Source of the DNA: Paenibacillus taihuensis
GTDB taxonomy: Bacteria > Bacillota > Bacilli > Paenibacillales > Paenibacillaceae
NCBI RefSeq assembly: GCF_003386535.1
Contig: NZ_QTTN01000008.1
Coordinates: forward strand, 152,496 to 216,495
Length of the DNA stretch: 64,000 bases
Direction of reading: 5' to 3'
The translations under genes were made by a program, and so were the position numbers. Of this stretch, positions 41,828 to 50,370 are shown in pieces; position 1 is the first letter of the stretch; each line of letters begins with the position of its first letter. The notes under the pieces were generated by a model that was not told where the DNA came from, did no database searches, and saw only the letters and a list, made by a program, of their open reading frames with translations.

Positions 41828-42424
41828 TCAAAGCTCAAGCTGGATCATCTCAGTTCTAAGGGATTGTAGTCGCTCCTTGGACTGCGCCATATCGGCTTCG
41901 CGCCCTTCCGAAATCGCTTCGTGGAGGACGGATAGCTCATAATCAAGCTCGAAACGCAGAACGGAAGCCCGCTCCTCTGCCCTTTTCGACTGAAACGCCT
42001 GAATCACTTCTTCGACGGTAACAAAAGGTTTCTTCTGATAAATGATACGATGTTCCATGCCGGACACCTCCACAAGACGAATTATCTCGCCAAACATAAT
42101 GCTTTCGATTACGATTTGCCGGTCTTTAAACCGTTTGACGACTGCATGCCCGCGTGAATCATTGATTAATTTCTCGAGCAAATCCGACAGCTTCTCATCC
42201 TTGATCAAATAATCGCCGACAATTTTGTAACGGCCCCGAACTCGCTGAAACCGAAGCTTGACAAGCTTTCGGCCGCTCCGGACCGATATGAGAAAATAAA
42301 CATCCGTTTCGCTCCAATACAGCGAATACCCCTCCTGGATCAAATCCCGAATAAGATTTTGGATTTGCCGTCGGTCGAATCGCAGTTCTAAATTGCAATA
42401 TTCTACTTCGTAACTTTTGTTCAT
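41828..42424 (-). CDS. Conserved hypothetical protein, alpha/beta with charged C-terminal helix
   Basis: I do not recognise this 198-residue soluble protein. The first ~110 residues alternate charged helices and beta strands (RRQIQNLIRDLIQEGYSLYW; DVYFLISVRSGRKLVKLRFQ; YKIVGDYLIKDEKLSDLLEK). A VIESIMFGEIIRLVEVSG segment follows, then a long amphipathic helix near the end (ASVLRFELDYELSVLHEAIS). There is no Cys cluster or membrane segment. ATG at 42424 has GGGAGGG 7 nt upstream. It stands alone between two terminators, so it is a single-gene unit. Confidence 0.75.
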   Translation of the reverse strand: MNKSYEVEYCNLELRFDRRQIQNLIRDLIQEGYSLYWSETDVYFLISVRSGRKLVKLRFQRVRGRYKIVGDYLIKDEKLSDLLEKLINDSRGHAVVKRFKDRQIVIESIMFGEIIRLVEVSGMEHRIIYQKKPFVTVEEVIQAFQSKRAEERASVLRFELDYELSVLHEAISEGREADMAQSKERLQSLRTEMIQLEL

Positions 42425-42578
42425 CGGCAAGCCCTCCCTTCAGATGGGAAATAGTTGACGAAATGTTCTGAATATTCTCTCATATAATCATCTTATACTT
42501 CATCTTATGTTCTGGCAACTTGGATTATTGACTATTTTTAGCCTTTTCGAGCCCATTTGGACAACAAAGTTTTATAAG

Positions 42579-42626
42579 AAAAAAGCTGCCCAAGGACTGC
42601 ATGACTGCAGTCGCCTGGACAGCTTA
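42579..42626 (-). terminator. Terminator of the small membrane protein gene
   Basis: AGCTG-CCAAGGACTGCA pairs imperfectly with TGCAGTCGCCTGG-CAGCT; the minus strand runs into T6. Confidence 0.7.
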
Positions 42627-42655
42627 TTTTGGAAGCAAAATTGCTGGAAGTCTGC

Positions 42656-42865
42656 CTAGACAAACCATCGTTCAAGTATAATGCCGAATGTCACTCCGCT
42701 TACAACTGCGCCTACGAAGCTGTAAATGCCTGCACGGAAACGCTGCTGGAACATCTTGAGAATACCGAGGCTGAGAAGCGAGAAGAAGAGCATAATGAAC
42801 ACAGCGCCTACGATGAACAGCGCAGCGGAAATTTGGCTAACGTCAACCAGTGTCAAATGAAACAC
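42656..42865 (-). CDS. Small two-helix membrane protein
   Basis: The 69-residue product has two hydrophobic segments (about residues 10-34 and 47-65: ISAALFIVGAVFIMLFFSLL; IYSFVGAVVSGVTFGIILE) with basic residues in the loop (KMFQQRFRAG), predicting both ends outside or both inside. I cannot name the family with confidence; small sporulation membrane proteins such as the DUF2768 type have a similar size. It has its own terminator. Confidence 0.72.
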   Translation of the reverse strand: MFHLTLVDVSQISAALFIVGAVFIMLFFSLLSLGILKMFQQRFRAGIYSFVGAVVSGVTFGIILERWFV

Positions 42866-42990
42866 TCCCTATGCATGTCTATACTCGCATTATACGCCAA
42901 GATTGGCGAGTATCGCCAGCGCCAGGAAGCGGCAAGATCAGACAAATTGGTGAATTTTCTTCTATAATATGCGGGAATATGCGGGCGTAT

Positions 42991-43416
42991 TTACAACCCT
43001 TGAATCGAAGCGATATGGGATCGTTTGCTCGGCGGCCGTTTCTTCAGCTTAATCTTGAGCACGGCACCGTCGTACTCAGCGATACATGAACGCGGCAGCA
43101 CGAGCTTCGGCAGCCGGATTACTTCGTTCTCACTGCCGCTTATTCCGCTCAGCTTGACGCGATCCTCTTTCACCAGCAGCTTGAGCGCCCCCAGATCTGC
43201 TGACTCTCCAAGCGGATATGTGACGATGACATGCCGCTTCGTCTCCAATATATTCGCATTCGACTGCCGGAGCGTGGATGAGGCCGCCGGCAGCGCTTTA
43301 TTCATCATTTTGCGTACATAATTCTCGATCCAATCCGATTGCTTGAAAATGTCGAATCCTTTCGGCAGCTGCTGCGTCTCCATCCATTGCTCGAGCTCCT
43401 CCCAATCCCCTGCCAT
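42991..43416 (-). CDS. Hsp20-like spore protein (GerT/CotP-like)
   Basis: A 141-residue protein. An N-terminal helical region (MAGDWEELEQWMETQQLPKG) precedes an alpha-crystallin-like beta domain (about 70-130: HVIVTYPLGESADLGALKLL; DRVKLSGISGSENEVIRLPK) and a basic tail (LKKRPPSKRSH). In Bacillus cereus and relatives GerT/CotP-type Hsp20 proteins affect spore coat or outgrowth. The gene diverges from the gerP operon, which supports a spore role. ATG at 43416 has GGAGG 8 nt upstream; the longer frame to 43503 lacks this. The family label is likely, not certain. Confidence 0.72.
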   Translation of the reverse strand: MAGDWEELEQWMETQQLPKGFDIFKQSDWIENYVRKMMNKALPAASSTLRQSNANILETKRHVIVTYPLGESADLGALKLLVKEDRVKLSGISGSENEVIRLPKLVLPRSCIAEYDGAVLKIKLKKRPPSKRSHIASIQGL

Positions 43417-43570
43417 ACCCCGCACCTCCAGCACCTGAAACCTTGTCGCCATCATCATATGCAAATTTGCCCGAGATGGGCACAAACCGTGCCACACTTG
43501 CACAACTGGGCGTTTGCCGCATAAGATGTCATATCCCGTGCTGAAAGATCAAGTAAGGAGTGACCGTGCA

Positions 43571-43807
43571 ATGCCCGCAATCGTTGGCTTCGTTAAAGTG
43601 ATTAGCGTCGGCTCGAGCGCCGTCGTTCAATTTGGCGATTCCGTCCAAATTTCTCCTTCGAGCTCTTCCAAGACCTATGCCGGCGCAGGCTCCTTCCTGA
43701 CCGGCGGCCTTACGAACTCGAACAATGCTGTTAGCGCAACGAATACAAACGACCCAGACTTCCAAGACAACACGAACAATGAAGTTGCTACCGGAGTGAA
43801 CGTGTAA
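43571..43807 (+). CDS. gerPA: Spore germination protein GerPA
   Basis: A 78-residue gerP-type coat protein: MPAIVGFVKVISV and VVQFGDSVQISPSSSSKTYA, then AGSFLTGG and SATNTNDPDFQDN are shared by the related GerPA and GerPF proteins. GerP proteins let germinants pass through the spore coat to receptors on the inner membrane. First gene of the operon; AAGGAG lies 10 nt before ATG. Its stop overlaps the gerPB start by one base (TAATG). A near-match to a sigma-K promoter (AC-N16-CATAAGATG) lies ~45 bp upstream. Confidence 0.9.
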   Translation: MPAIVGFVKVISVGSSAVVQFGDSVQISPSSSSKTYAGAGSFLTGGLTNSNNAVSATNTNDPDFQDNTNNEVATGVNV

Positions 43808-44007
43808 TGGCCATTACCGTTCATCAGACCATTACGATTCATCAGCTAAGGGTAGACAGTGTGGCGAACTCCTCCGTCCTGCAGGTCGGGACGGCGGGGT
43901 CCATCTCTTCCTTGTCGCAGTTGTACAATTCAGGCGGCTTTACCGGTGCGGCGCCTCAGGTCGAGGAGAATCCGCTAAATTTCGTTCCGCTGCCGAATCC
44001 ACGTTAA
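43807..44007 (+). CDS. gerPB: Spore germination protein GerPB
   Basis: A 66-residue protein. ITVHQTITIHQLRVDSVANS and SVLQVGTAGSISSLSQLYN are the conserved GerPB start; the tail is short and Pro-rich. It works in the coat with the other GerP proteins. It begins at the last A of the gerPA stop codon and ends 15 bp before gerPC. Length is a little under the B. subtilis version. Confidence 0.9.
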   Translation: MAITVHQTITIHQLRVDSVANSSVLQVGTAGSISSLSQLYNSGGFTGAAPQVEENPLNFVPLPNPR

Positions 44008-44022
44008 CGACGGAGGTGCCTA

Positions 44023-44856
44023 TTGCCCATGCAGCCAAGCGATCAACAGCCGAACACGCCGTGGCAGATGTGGAATCTGCTCAGCCAAAATATGCATAAG
44101 CTGCATTGCCAGTTGAATGAGCAGCAGGCCGTCATAGTTAAGCTTAACAAGCAAATTGAAATGCTGAACGCCCGCATTGAAATGGCTGAGAAGAAACCGA
44201 TGTATCATGTCGATACGATACAGTATCATTTTGACCAATTGAAGGTCGAAAAGCTGGACGGCACGCTCAATATCGGGATGACGCCGCCAAGCGAAGAGTT
44301 CGTCAAGGAAGTCGGACAGCTGGTGCTGCCGGGCAAAGGCAACGTTAGCGAGGTCGTTGTGAACGATCCGGGCATGCTCGGGAAGACGCCGCAGCAGATT
44401 GCAGCACAGAATGCGCAGAATAGCAAGGTCAATCATTTCCCTACTCAAGGCGGCCTGGTCGGCGGACCGCAAGACACGATGCCTTCCGCCCCATTCCCGG
44501 AAGTTAGGCGGCAGGTCGACCTGTTCCTTGACCACACAGCGCCTGAACGGCTCAAGGCGATTGAGACGGAGATGAATCTGCCGCTTGACCCGTATCACCG
44601 CAGACTCGTTATTGAGGATATTCGGAAGCAAATGAGCGCGCGGATACAGTACTACATCCAGCTGGCGTCCAAAGAACAGGGTGGAACGCAGGCTGAAGGT
44701 CAAAGCGGCTCAGGAAGCACTAGCGGAGGCAGTGGTGCTGGTGCTGTCTCAGGTACGGTTGAGAAACCGAGCATTCCGCAAATCGTCATCTCCAAAACAA
44801 CTCGCGATATCGAGATGGCGCTGCGTAATTATATGACCAAGCTGCAGAACGGATAG
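44023..44856 (+). CDS. gerPC: Spore germination protein GerPC
   Basis: A 277-residue protein. The N-terminal ~60 residues form a coiled coil (HKLHCQLNEQQAVIVKLNKQ; IEMLNARIEMAEKKP), followed by the conserved YHVDTIQYHFDQLKVEKLDG segment and a mixed central region. A Gly/Ser-rich, low-complexity linker near 225-245 precedes a conserved end (IPQIVISKTTRDIEMALRNYM). GerPC is needed for the coat passage of germinants and is the largest GerP protein. TTG at 44023 has GGAGG 6 nt upstream; an ATG six bases later has 12 nt spacing. Confidence 0.87.
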   Translation: MPMQPSDQQPNTPWQMWNLLSQNMHKLHCQLNEQQAVIVKLNKQIEMLNARIEMAEKKPMYHVDTIQYHFDQLKVEKLDGTLNIGMTPPSEEFVKEVGQLVLPGKGNVSEVVVNDPGMLGKTPQQIAAQNAQNSKVNHFPTQGGLVGGPQDTMPSAPFPEVRRQVDLFLDHTAPERLKAIETEMNLPLDPYHRRLVIEDIRKQMSARIQYYIQLASKEQGGTQAEGQSGSGSTSGGSGAGAVSGTVEKPSIPQIVISKTTRDIEMALRNYMTKLQNG

Positions 44857-44888
44857 TTTGTACAGGTAGAAAGGGGCTTTCATCACCT

Positions 44889-45170
44889 ATGCAATTAAAT
44901 GTCGTCAACCATGTGCTCGCCGTCGGAAGTATTCAATTAACCGGTGTCGCGAGTGCTTCCATGCTTCAAATCGGAGATACGGAGCAGATTTCGCTCGTCT
45001 CCATGTTCGATACGCCGCCGGAATCCGTTATCGTCGGACCGATGGCACCGCTTGAAGAACCGGAAGACTTCATCCGCGCTGAAGGCGAGGCGGATGTGTT
45101 CAAGAAGGAAACGCTGGAAGGGCTGGAGACGCTGCTGCATGGCGATGGGGGGCCAAAGAATGAATCCTAA
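44889..45170 (+). CDS. gerPD: Spore germination protein GerPD
   Basis: A 93-residue GerPD. LNVVNHVLAVGSIQLTGVAS and GDTEQISLVSMFDTPPESVI are the family core (about residues 3-50). The protein is longer than the ~58 of B. subtilis: an acidic tail of about 40 residues (EEPEDFIRAEGEADVFKKE) is added. Its last codons overlap the gerPE start by 11 bp, showing tight coupling. Confidence 0.88.
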   Translation: MQLNVVNHVLAVGSIQLTGVASASMLQIGDTEQISLVSMFDTPPESVIVGPMAPLEEPEDFIRAEGEADVFKKETLEGLETLLHGDGGPKNES

Positions 45171-45627
45171 GGATCAGCCGGAAGACTTCCCCGTCCGAAC
45201 GTCTGAGGTTGGCGGCATATACGTAAACACAGTGGGCACCGCCTCTGTCGTGCAGATCGGCGACCGGGCAGAAGTGAATGCGTCGCTGCGCGCACTTGCT
45301 GTTCAACGTGCCTCCGACCATCTCATCTCCGGAAATGTGTATTTCGAATCGTACGATATTTTTGATCGGGACACGCCAACATTGAAGACCTTGATCAATG
45401 AGCAAGATCCAGAGCCGGATTATGTGCGGACAACCAATTGCTTGCCTACAATAAGCGTCGGCTGCATCGAAATCATCGCCATCAGCAGCGCGGCGCTGCT
45501 GCTTATCGGCAATGGTCTGAAGATGAAGGGCGAAGCTCGTGTAAAGCATGTTCGGCAATTCGCTTCACCGTCGCCCGTACCGACCATTTATGACGATGCA
45601 GGAAGGATGAAGAAATTGGAAGGTTAA
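45160..45627 (+). CDS. gerPE: Spore germination protein GerPE
   Basis: A 155-residue GerPE. RTSEVGGIYVNTVGTASVVQ, then IGDRAEVNASLRALAVQRA and the later TISVGCIEIIAISSAALLLI match the GerPE pattern. ATG at 45160 has GGGGGG 7 nt upstream inside the gerPD end. It is the last gerP gene seen; the gerPF homologue that normally follows is not present, as the next gene is a YjcZ-like peptide. Confidence 0.86.
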   Translation: MNPKDQPEDFPVRTSEVGGIYVNTVGTASVVQIGDRAEVNASLRALAVQRASDHLISGNVYFESYDIFDRDTPTLKTLINEQDPEPDYVRTTNCLPTISVGCIEIIAISSAALLLIGNGLKMKGEARVKHVRQFASPSPVPTIYDDAGRMKKLEG

Positions 45628-45744
45628 TTTAGTCGCTTGCCCCGCAAGGCTGATTGCCCCGCATAGATCCTGCAATCCCTCCTAGGCGAATGTGCAAATA
45701 CAAGGCTACCCGGTACAAACGTCCAATCGAATCATGCGCTAAGG

Positions 45745-45753
45745 CATATATTA
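45745..45753 (+). promoter_or_regulatory. Candidate sporulation-type -10 box (CATATATTA)
   Basis: CATATATTA fits the CATANNNTA -10 of late mother-cell sigma factors. It lies 49 bp before the YjcZ-like start. No clear -35 is seen at the expected distance, so this is tentative. Confidence 0.35.
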
Positions 45754-45802
45754 CAAATGTGATATGAAACATCACAAATTAACCACTCGGGAGGTATGTA
45801 CA

Positions 45803-45928
45803 GTGGGATACGGCGGTGTAGGTGGCGCAGGATTAGGTTGCGGACCAGGCCTTCTTTGGACTAGTGCGGGCATTATTCTTGTACTCTATATTTTGTTAGT
45901 AATCGTTCTTCGTGGCGGTTTTATCTAA
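45803..45928 (+). CDS. YjcZ-family sporulation peptide
   Basis: A 41-residue peptide starting at GTG. It has a Gly-rich start (MGYGGVGGAGLGCGPGLL) and one hydrophobic helix (about residues 19-36, rich in Ile, Leu and Val) with a short RGGFI tail. This is the shape of the YjcZ/SscA-type sporulation peptides that are common in Bacillales. GGGAGG lies 8 nt before GTG. It follows gerPE by 175 bp and ends at a strong terminator. The exact role is unknown. Confidence 0.85.
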   Translation: MGYGGVGGAGLGCGPGLLWTSAGIILVLYILLVIVLRGGFI

Positions 45929-45946
45929 CATCCTATTGCTCATAAC

Positions 45947-45983
45947 AAAAACCGGTCCTGCCGTGATGGCAGGACCGGTTTTT
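45947..45983. terminator. Bidirectional terminator
   Basis: AAAAACCGGTCCTGCC and GGCAGGACCGGTTTTT are perfect complements around GTGAT. Serves the YjcZ-like gene (+) and thrS (-). Confidence 0.9.
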
Positions 45984-45986
45984 GTA

Positions 45987-47906
45987 TTACCGCTTCGCTT
46001 CCGCTTCCTCCGTCAGCATCTGAATGAAAGCAGCGATCGGCATCTTGCCGATGTCGCCTTTGCCCCGGCGCCTCACGGCTACGTCGTTCGAGCCGCGTTC
46101 CGCTTCGCCTATCACGAGCATATACGGCGCTTTCTCAAGCTGCCCCTCGCGGATCTTATAGCCCAGCTTCTCATTACGCCCATCAACCATGACGCGCAGC
46201 CCTGCCTCCTCGAGCCTCCGCTTCACGGAGAACGCGTGGTCGTGATCCTTCTCTGACACGGGAATGATCTTCACCTGCACCGGTGACAGCCAAAGCGGGA
46301 AAGCACCAGCGTAATGCTCAGTAAGGATGCCGACGAATCGGTCGATCGAGCCATAGACTGCACGGTGAATAACGACCGGACGGTGCTTCGCGCCATCCTC
46401 GCCAATATAGGACAAGTCGAACTTCTCCGGCATCTGGAAGTCCAGCTGAATTGTTGCACATTGCCAGCTTCGCTTCAGCGCATCGAGGATGTGGAAGTCG
46501 ATCTTCGGCCCGTAGAACGCGCCGTCGCCTTCATTGATCCGATAAGCGATGCCCCGTTTGCCGAGCACGCTCTGCAGCGAGGATTCAGCCTGGTCCCACA
46601 GCTCCTGCGAGCCCATCGAATCTTCAGGGCGAGTCGACAGCTCAATCCGGTAGGAGAATCCGAACACCGCGTAGATATCGTCGATGAGCGCGATCACCCT
46701 CCCGATCTCCTCCTCGATCTGATCCGGGCGAACGAACAGATGCGCATCATCCTGGCAAAATGTCCGCACCCGCATCATGCCGTTCAGCGCACCGGAAAAT
46801 TCGTGGCGGTGCACTTGGCCATACTCCGCGATTCGAATCGGCAGCTCTCGGTACGAGTGCAGGCTGTTCTTGTAGATCAGCATGTGTCCAGGGCAGTTCA
46901 TCGGCTTCAGCGCAAAATCGGATTCATCCACTTTAGTAAAATACATATCGTCCTTGTAATGATCCCAATGGCCGGATTGTTCCCACATCCGCCGGTTCAT
47001 CATGAACGGCGTACGCACCTCGTCGTACCCGCGTTTGTTCTGCATGTCGCGCGAGAACTGCTCCAGCTGTGACCGCAGCTTCATCCCTTTCGGCAGATAG
47101 AACGGCATGCCCGGCGCTTCCTCCGAGAACATGAACAGCTCAAGCTCCTTGCCGAGCTTGCGGTGATCCCGCTTCTTCGCCTCTTCAAGCAGCTGCAGAT
47201 GCTCATCCAGCTGCGCCTTCTTCGGGAACGCTGTGCCATAGATGCGCTGCAGCACGGCGTTCTCTGAGTTGCCCCGCCAGTAAGCGCCGGCAACGGACTG
47301 CAGCTTGAACGCCTTAATCCGGCCAGTCGACGGAAGATGCGGTCCGCGGCACAGATCGGCAAATTCACCCTGCTCGTAAATCGAGATCTCCTCCGTTTCC
47401 GGCAAGTCGCGGATGAGCTCCAGCTTCAGCTGCTCCCCTCGCCCCTCGAAGAACGCCAGTGCTTCCTCCCGGCTTACGACACGGCGGACAAAAAGTACAT
47501 TTTGCTGCACGATCCGCTCCATCTCTTTCTCAATCGCCAGCAAGTCAGTTGGAGTGAGCGGCTGATCAATGGCGACGTCATAATAAAATCCGTCCTCGAT
47601 GACAGGTCCAACGCCGAGCTGAACCGCCTCATCGCCATAAATTCGCTTAATCGCCTGCGCCATCAAGTGCGCTGTGCTGTGGCGAAGAATTCGGAGCCCT
47701 TCCTCATGCTCGAGCTCGATGATCTCCAGCTCGCAGTCTTCTTCGACGAGACGGCTGAGATCGACCAGCTTCCCACTAAACTTAGCAGCTACGGCTTGCT
47801 TCGCTAAGGAAGCGCTAATTGATTTGGCCACATCCTCCGCCGATATGCCTGTTTCGTAGCTTCTGACCATTCCGCTTGGCAGCTTTACATTTACGATGTT
47901 TCCCAC
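45987..47906 (-). CDS. thrS: Threonyl-tRNA synthetase
   Basis: A 639-residue class II synthetase. An N-terminal TGS domain (about 1-62: VNVKLPSGMVRSYETG) and an editing domain (RILRHSTAHLMAQAIKRIYG) lead to the catalytic core with zinc ligands (MNCPGHMLIYKNSL, His later in the motif), motif 2 (EYGQVHRHEFSGALNGMMRV) and motif 3; residues ~540-639 are the anticodon-binding domain. It charges and proofreads tRNA-Thr. GTG at 47906 has GGAGG 7 nt upstream. A T-box leader controls expression. Confidence 0.96.
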   Translation of the reverse strand: MGNIVNVKLPSGMVRSYETGISAEDVAKSISASLAKQAVAAKFSGKLVDLSRLVEEDCELEIIELEHEEGLRILRHSTAHLMAQAIKRIYGDEAVQLGVGPVIEDGFYYDVAIDQPLTPTDLLAIEKEMERIVQQNVLFVRRVVSREEALAFFEGRGEQLKLELIRDLPETEEISIYEQGEFADLCRGPHLPSTGRIKAFKLQSVAGAYWRGNSENAVLQRIYGTAFPKKAQLDEHLQLLEEAKKRDHRKLGKELELFMFSEEAPGMPFYLPKGMKLRSQLEQFSRDMQNKRGYDEVRTPFMMNRRMWEQSGHWDHYKDDMYFTKVDESDFALKPMNCPGHMLIYKNSLHSYRELPIRIAEYGQVHRHEFSGALNGMMRVRTFCQDDAHLFVRPDQIEEEIGRVIALIDDIYAVFGFSYRIELSTRPEDSMGSQELWDQAESSLQSVLGKRGIAYRINEGDGAFYGPKIDFHILDALKRSWQCATIQLDFQMPEKFDLSYIGEDGAKHRPVVIHRAVYGSIDRFVGILTEHYAGAFPLWLSPVQVKIIPVSEKDHDHAFSVKRRLEEAGLRVMVDGRNEKLGYKIREGQLEKAPYMLVIGEAERGSNDVAVRRRGKGDIGKMPIAAFIQMLTEEAEAKR

Positions 47907-47939
47907 GAGACTTCCTCCAATTCGATTATGATTGAACGC

Positions 47940-48237
47940 AAAAAAACGCACATGTCCGTAAGGGACGAGTGCGTTCAGCTCGTGGTTCCACCCTAATTCG
48001 ACCCTCGTTCATGAAGCGAGCGCTTCAACCTAACAAGAGGTCCTTCTTAGCATCCGATAACGCGGATTAGACGGCGCCATATACTTCCTGGGGCACATAG
48101 TCCCACGGTTCAATGACGCAGCTGCAAAGGGGTAACTCCGCGTCTCAGGCAGAAGGAGCTTGCAGCGATCGCTCCTCTCTCTGTGCAGCCTGACGTACGG
48201 GAATCATGTCTTTGGTTATCGCCGGATATACTGCTGT
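47940..48237 (-). promoter_or_regulatory. T-box riboswitch leader of thrS
   Basis: The minus strand carries AGGGTGGAACCACG (47994-47981), a standard variant of the T-box. It precedes a terminator stem (AACGCAC and GTGCGTT, then T7). Uncharged tRNA-Thr is expected to stabilise the antiterminator and allow thrS transcription. The ~300-nt leader runs from the promoter at 48245-48273 to the thrS start. Confidence 0.9.
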
Positions 48238-48244
48238 GTTCCAT

Positions 48245-48273
48245 ATTATAGGCGGGACCTCTAGAAAGTTCAA
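48245..48273 (-). promoter_or_regulatory. Promoter of the thrS T-box transcript
   Basis: TTGAAC, 17 nt, TATAAT on the minus strand, immediately upstream of the T-box leader. Confidence 0.75.
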
Positions 48274-48332
48274 GAGGGAATTCACCTAATTTTCAGAAAA
48301 AACAATTTCCAAGTCATGTGCTTCATAAAAAA

Positions 48333-48364
48333 ACAGCAGCCAACGCATGAATGCTTGGCTGCTG
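48333..48364 (-). terminator. Terminator of the glg operon
   Basis: CAGCAGCCAA and TTGGCTGCTG form a perfect 10-bp stem around a ~10-nt loop, followed by T7 on the minus strand. Confidence 0.83.
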
Positions 48365-48381
48365 TACTCTAACTTAAACTA

Positions 48382-50370
48382 CTATTCAACGCTTACCGTT
48401 AATTGCGCCTCCGCTAAGAGCGCCTTGTATTTCTCCGCATACCGCGATACCGACTGCACGTAGGTCGCATGCGACCATGTGAGCGGCGCAACGGACATCG
48501 GGCTGCCGTCAAGCGGATGCAGCTGCTCAGGCAGAACTCCGCTCTCGAGCGCCGTTCTCACAACCCACTGCAGCGTCTCGCGCGGCTTTGCAAGATCAGC
48601 CAGACAAGTCGCCGATTCAATCTCGAAGTTCGCAACCCACAGTGTACATATAATCCACGGATTGCCTGGCACATTATCAATGTCGCCGGACTGCTGGAAG
48701 TAGTAATCGTTCGTATAACGCGCCGCTCCGCCGACGTGTGTACGAACCGTTAGCCCTTCCTTAATCGCATCCATCGTCTTGATGACCCGCTCGTCATCAA
48801 CCGGAAGAACACCGAACTCCCAAATGCCGAACAGGCTGCTCTCCAGCGTCATATCCTTCACCCAGCGATTATCCTTCTGGATGAGACCGCGCGCGAACCG
48901 CCCTGTCTCTTCATCCCACAGGTGCGTGAGCATCGCCGACTTGATCGAGTGTGCGGTCGAACGGAAATGATCGCTCCGTTCATAGTCGCCGAACAGCTCC
49001 GTGAAGAAGGCAGCCGCGATTAAGCCGCCGTATACAGACGCAACCGTATACGTCCAAATACCGTACCGTTCCTCCCATAGATCGTAGCTTGGCTTCGGAA
49101 GCGACAAGCTGTAATCCATGTACTGGCTGAGGAAGGCAGCGCTCTTGCGGATCAAGTTGTTGTACAGGGACTGCGGCAGCTCGATCACCTGATGTCGCGT
49201 GTAATCCTTACATAACGCGAACAGTACGAGAGCTGTCTCGTCCTCTTGTATCGGCAGCCTCCGGCTTCCTTGTACGATGTAAGGGTGCCAGCTGGAGCCA
49301 ACCGTACCATCCGGATTGTACTTGTGGAATAAGTACCCTTCCGGCGACAGCGCCTGCGCGCAGAACTGGAAGAACGGCGCTATGACGCTCTGGAAACCCG
49401 CTGCCGACATCGCATCAGCGATCAGCGCGCCGTCACGCGGCCACATATAGCTGTAATGATCTCGGTTGTATTGCAAAATATCGGTGTCATTCGCCGCAAT
49501 GATCGCACCGCGTTCGTCCGTCTGCGTCCGTACGAGCAGCAGGCTGAGCCGGAACAAGCGCGCTACCTCCAGCGGCAAGTCGCCGAGATTATGCTCCGCA
49601 CGCTGCAGCCAGTGATTCCAATAAATAACGATCCGGCTGAGCAGCTTCTCCGGATGGCTGTCTTGGACATACTGGTCCAGCTTCTTGACCGCTTCCAAGT
49701 CCTTGCCGATGGACATCCAGTAGTAGATGGTCTGTTCGCTGCCAGGCTGAACGACAGTCCGGAAGCTGATTGTGCTGTCGACCGAGCCTTGGGCAATCGA
49801 GTTGCCCATCAGGTTGCCATCCTCTGCGTCGCGCCAAGTGCCTTCGGCGGAGTGGAACCGCTTGATGCCCGTCGTATACTGCATCATGCCGCCTTCATCC
49901 GAGAAGCCATTGAACATGAAATAGGAGGACCGCTTGTAATGATACAGCGTATGATTATCCGGATAATACGCCGCTGTATCACCGACCTCCGAGCCGTCGA
50001 TCATCAAATCCTGATGAAAGAACAGCCGGACTTCGCGCGTATCGCCCGCAAGATTGCGAACGACAACACGCTTAATGTAAATACATTCTCGCTGATGAAT
50101 ACCGTCATTCATATGCAGCTCAATCGCAAGCCTCTCATTGCGTGCGATGACATTCGTGACAAGTGAATCATCGATATAACCAAGCTCGAACTTCCAATCC
50201 GGATCCTCAAGCCAAGAGAATTGTCCGGCTACCCAAACTCCGAGCCTGCAATATTGTCCGCCGACATGATTCAGCTGTCCAACGAATGGATAGTAAATAT
50301 CCCGAATATAACTGTTGCGATCTAGGTTGATCAGAATTTTACCGTTGCCGATTACGAGGTGACGGGCCAT
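48382..50370 (-). CDS. GH15-family glucoamylase-like enzyme, cytosolic
   Basis: A 662-residue enzyme with the (alpha/alpha)6 GH15 core after a beta-rich N-terminal domain (~1-260). Landmarks are YSYMWPRDGALIADAM (about 313-328), the catalytic acid in YDLWEERYGIWTYTV (about 430) and the base region LPEQLHPLDG (about 620). No signal peptide, so it acts inside the cell. It likely hydrolyses alpha-1,4 or -1,6 glucan or trehalose-like substrates. As the last gene of the glycogen operon, overlapping glgA by 19 bp, it most probably degrades glycogen here and may stand in for a phosphorylase, which is absent. Confidence 0.88.
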   Translation of the reverse strand: MARHLVIGNGKILINLDRNSYIRDIYYPFVGQLNHVGGQYCRLGVWVAGQFSWLEDPDWKFELGYIDDSLVTNVIARNERLAIELHMNDGIHQRECIYIKRVVVRNLAGDTREVRLFFHQDLMIDGSEVGDTAAYYPDNHTLYHYKRSSYFMFNGFSDEGGMMQYTTGIKRFHSAEGTWRDAEDGNLMGNSIAQGSVDSTISFRTVVQPGSEQTIYYWMSIGKDLEAVKKLDQYVQDSHPEKLLSRIVIYWNHWLQRAEHNLGDLPLEVARLFRLSLLLVRTQTDERGAIIAANDTDILQYNRDHYSYMWPRDGALIADAMSAAGFQSVIAPFFQFCAQALSPEGYLFHKYNPDGTVGSSWHPYIVQGSRRLPIQEDETALVLFALCKDYTRHQVIELPQSLYNNLIRKSAAFLSQYMDYSLSLPKPSYDLWEERYGIWTYTVASVYGGLIAAAFFTELFGDYERSDHFRSTAHSIKSAMLTHLWDEETGRFARGLIQKDNRWVKDMTLESSLFGIWEFGVLPVDDERVIKTMDAIKEGLTVRTHVGGAARYTNDYYFQQSGDIDNVPGNPWIICTLWVANFEIESATCLADLAKPRETLQWVVRTALESGVLPEQLHPLDGSPMSVAPLTWSHATYVQSVSRYAEKYKALLAEAQLTVSVE

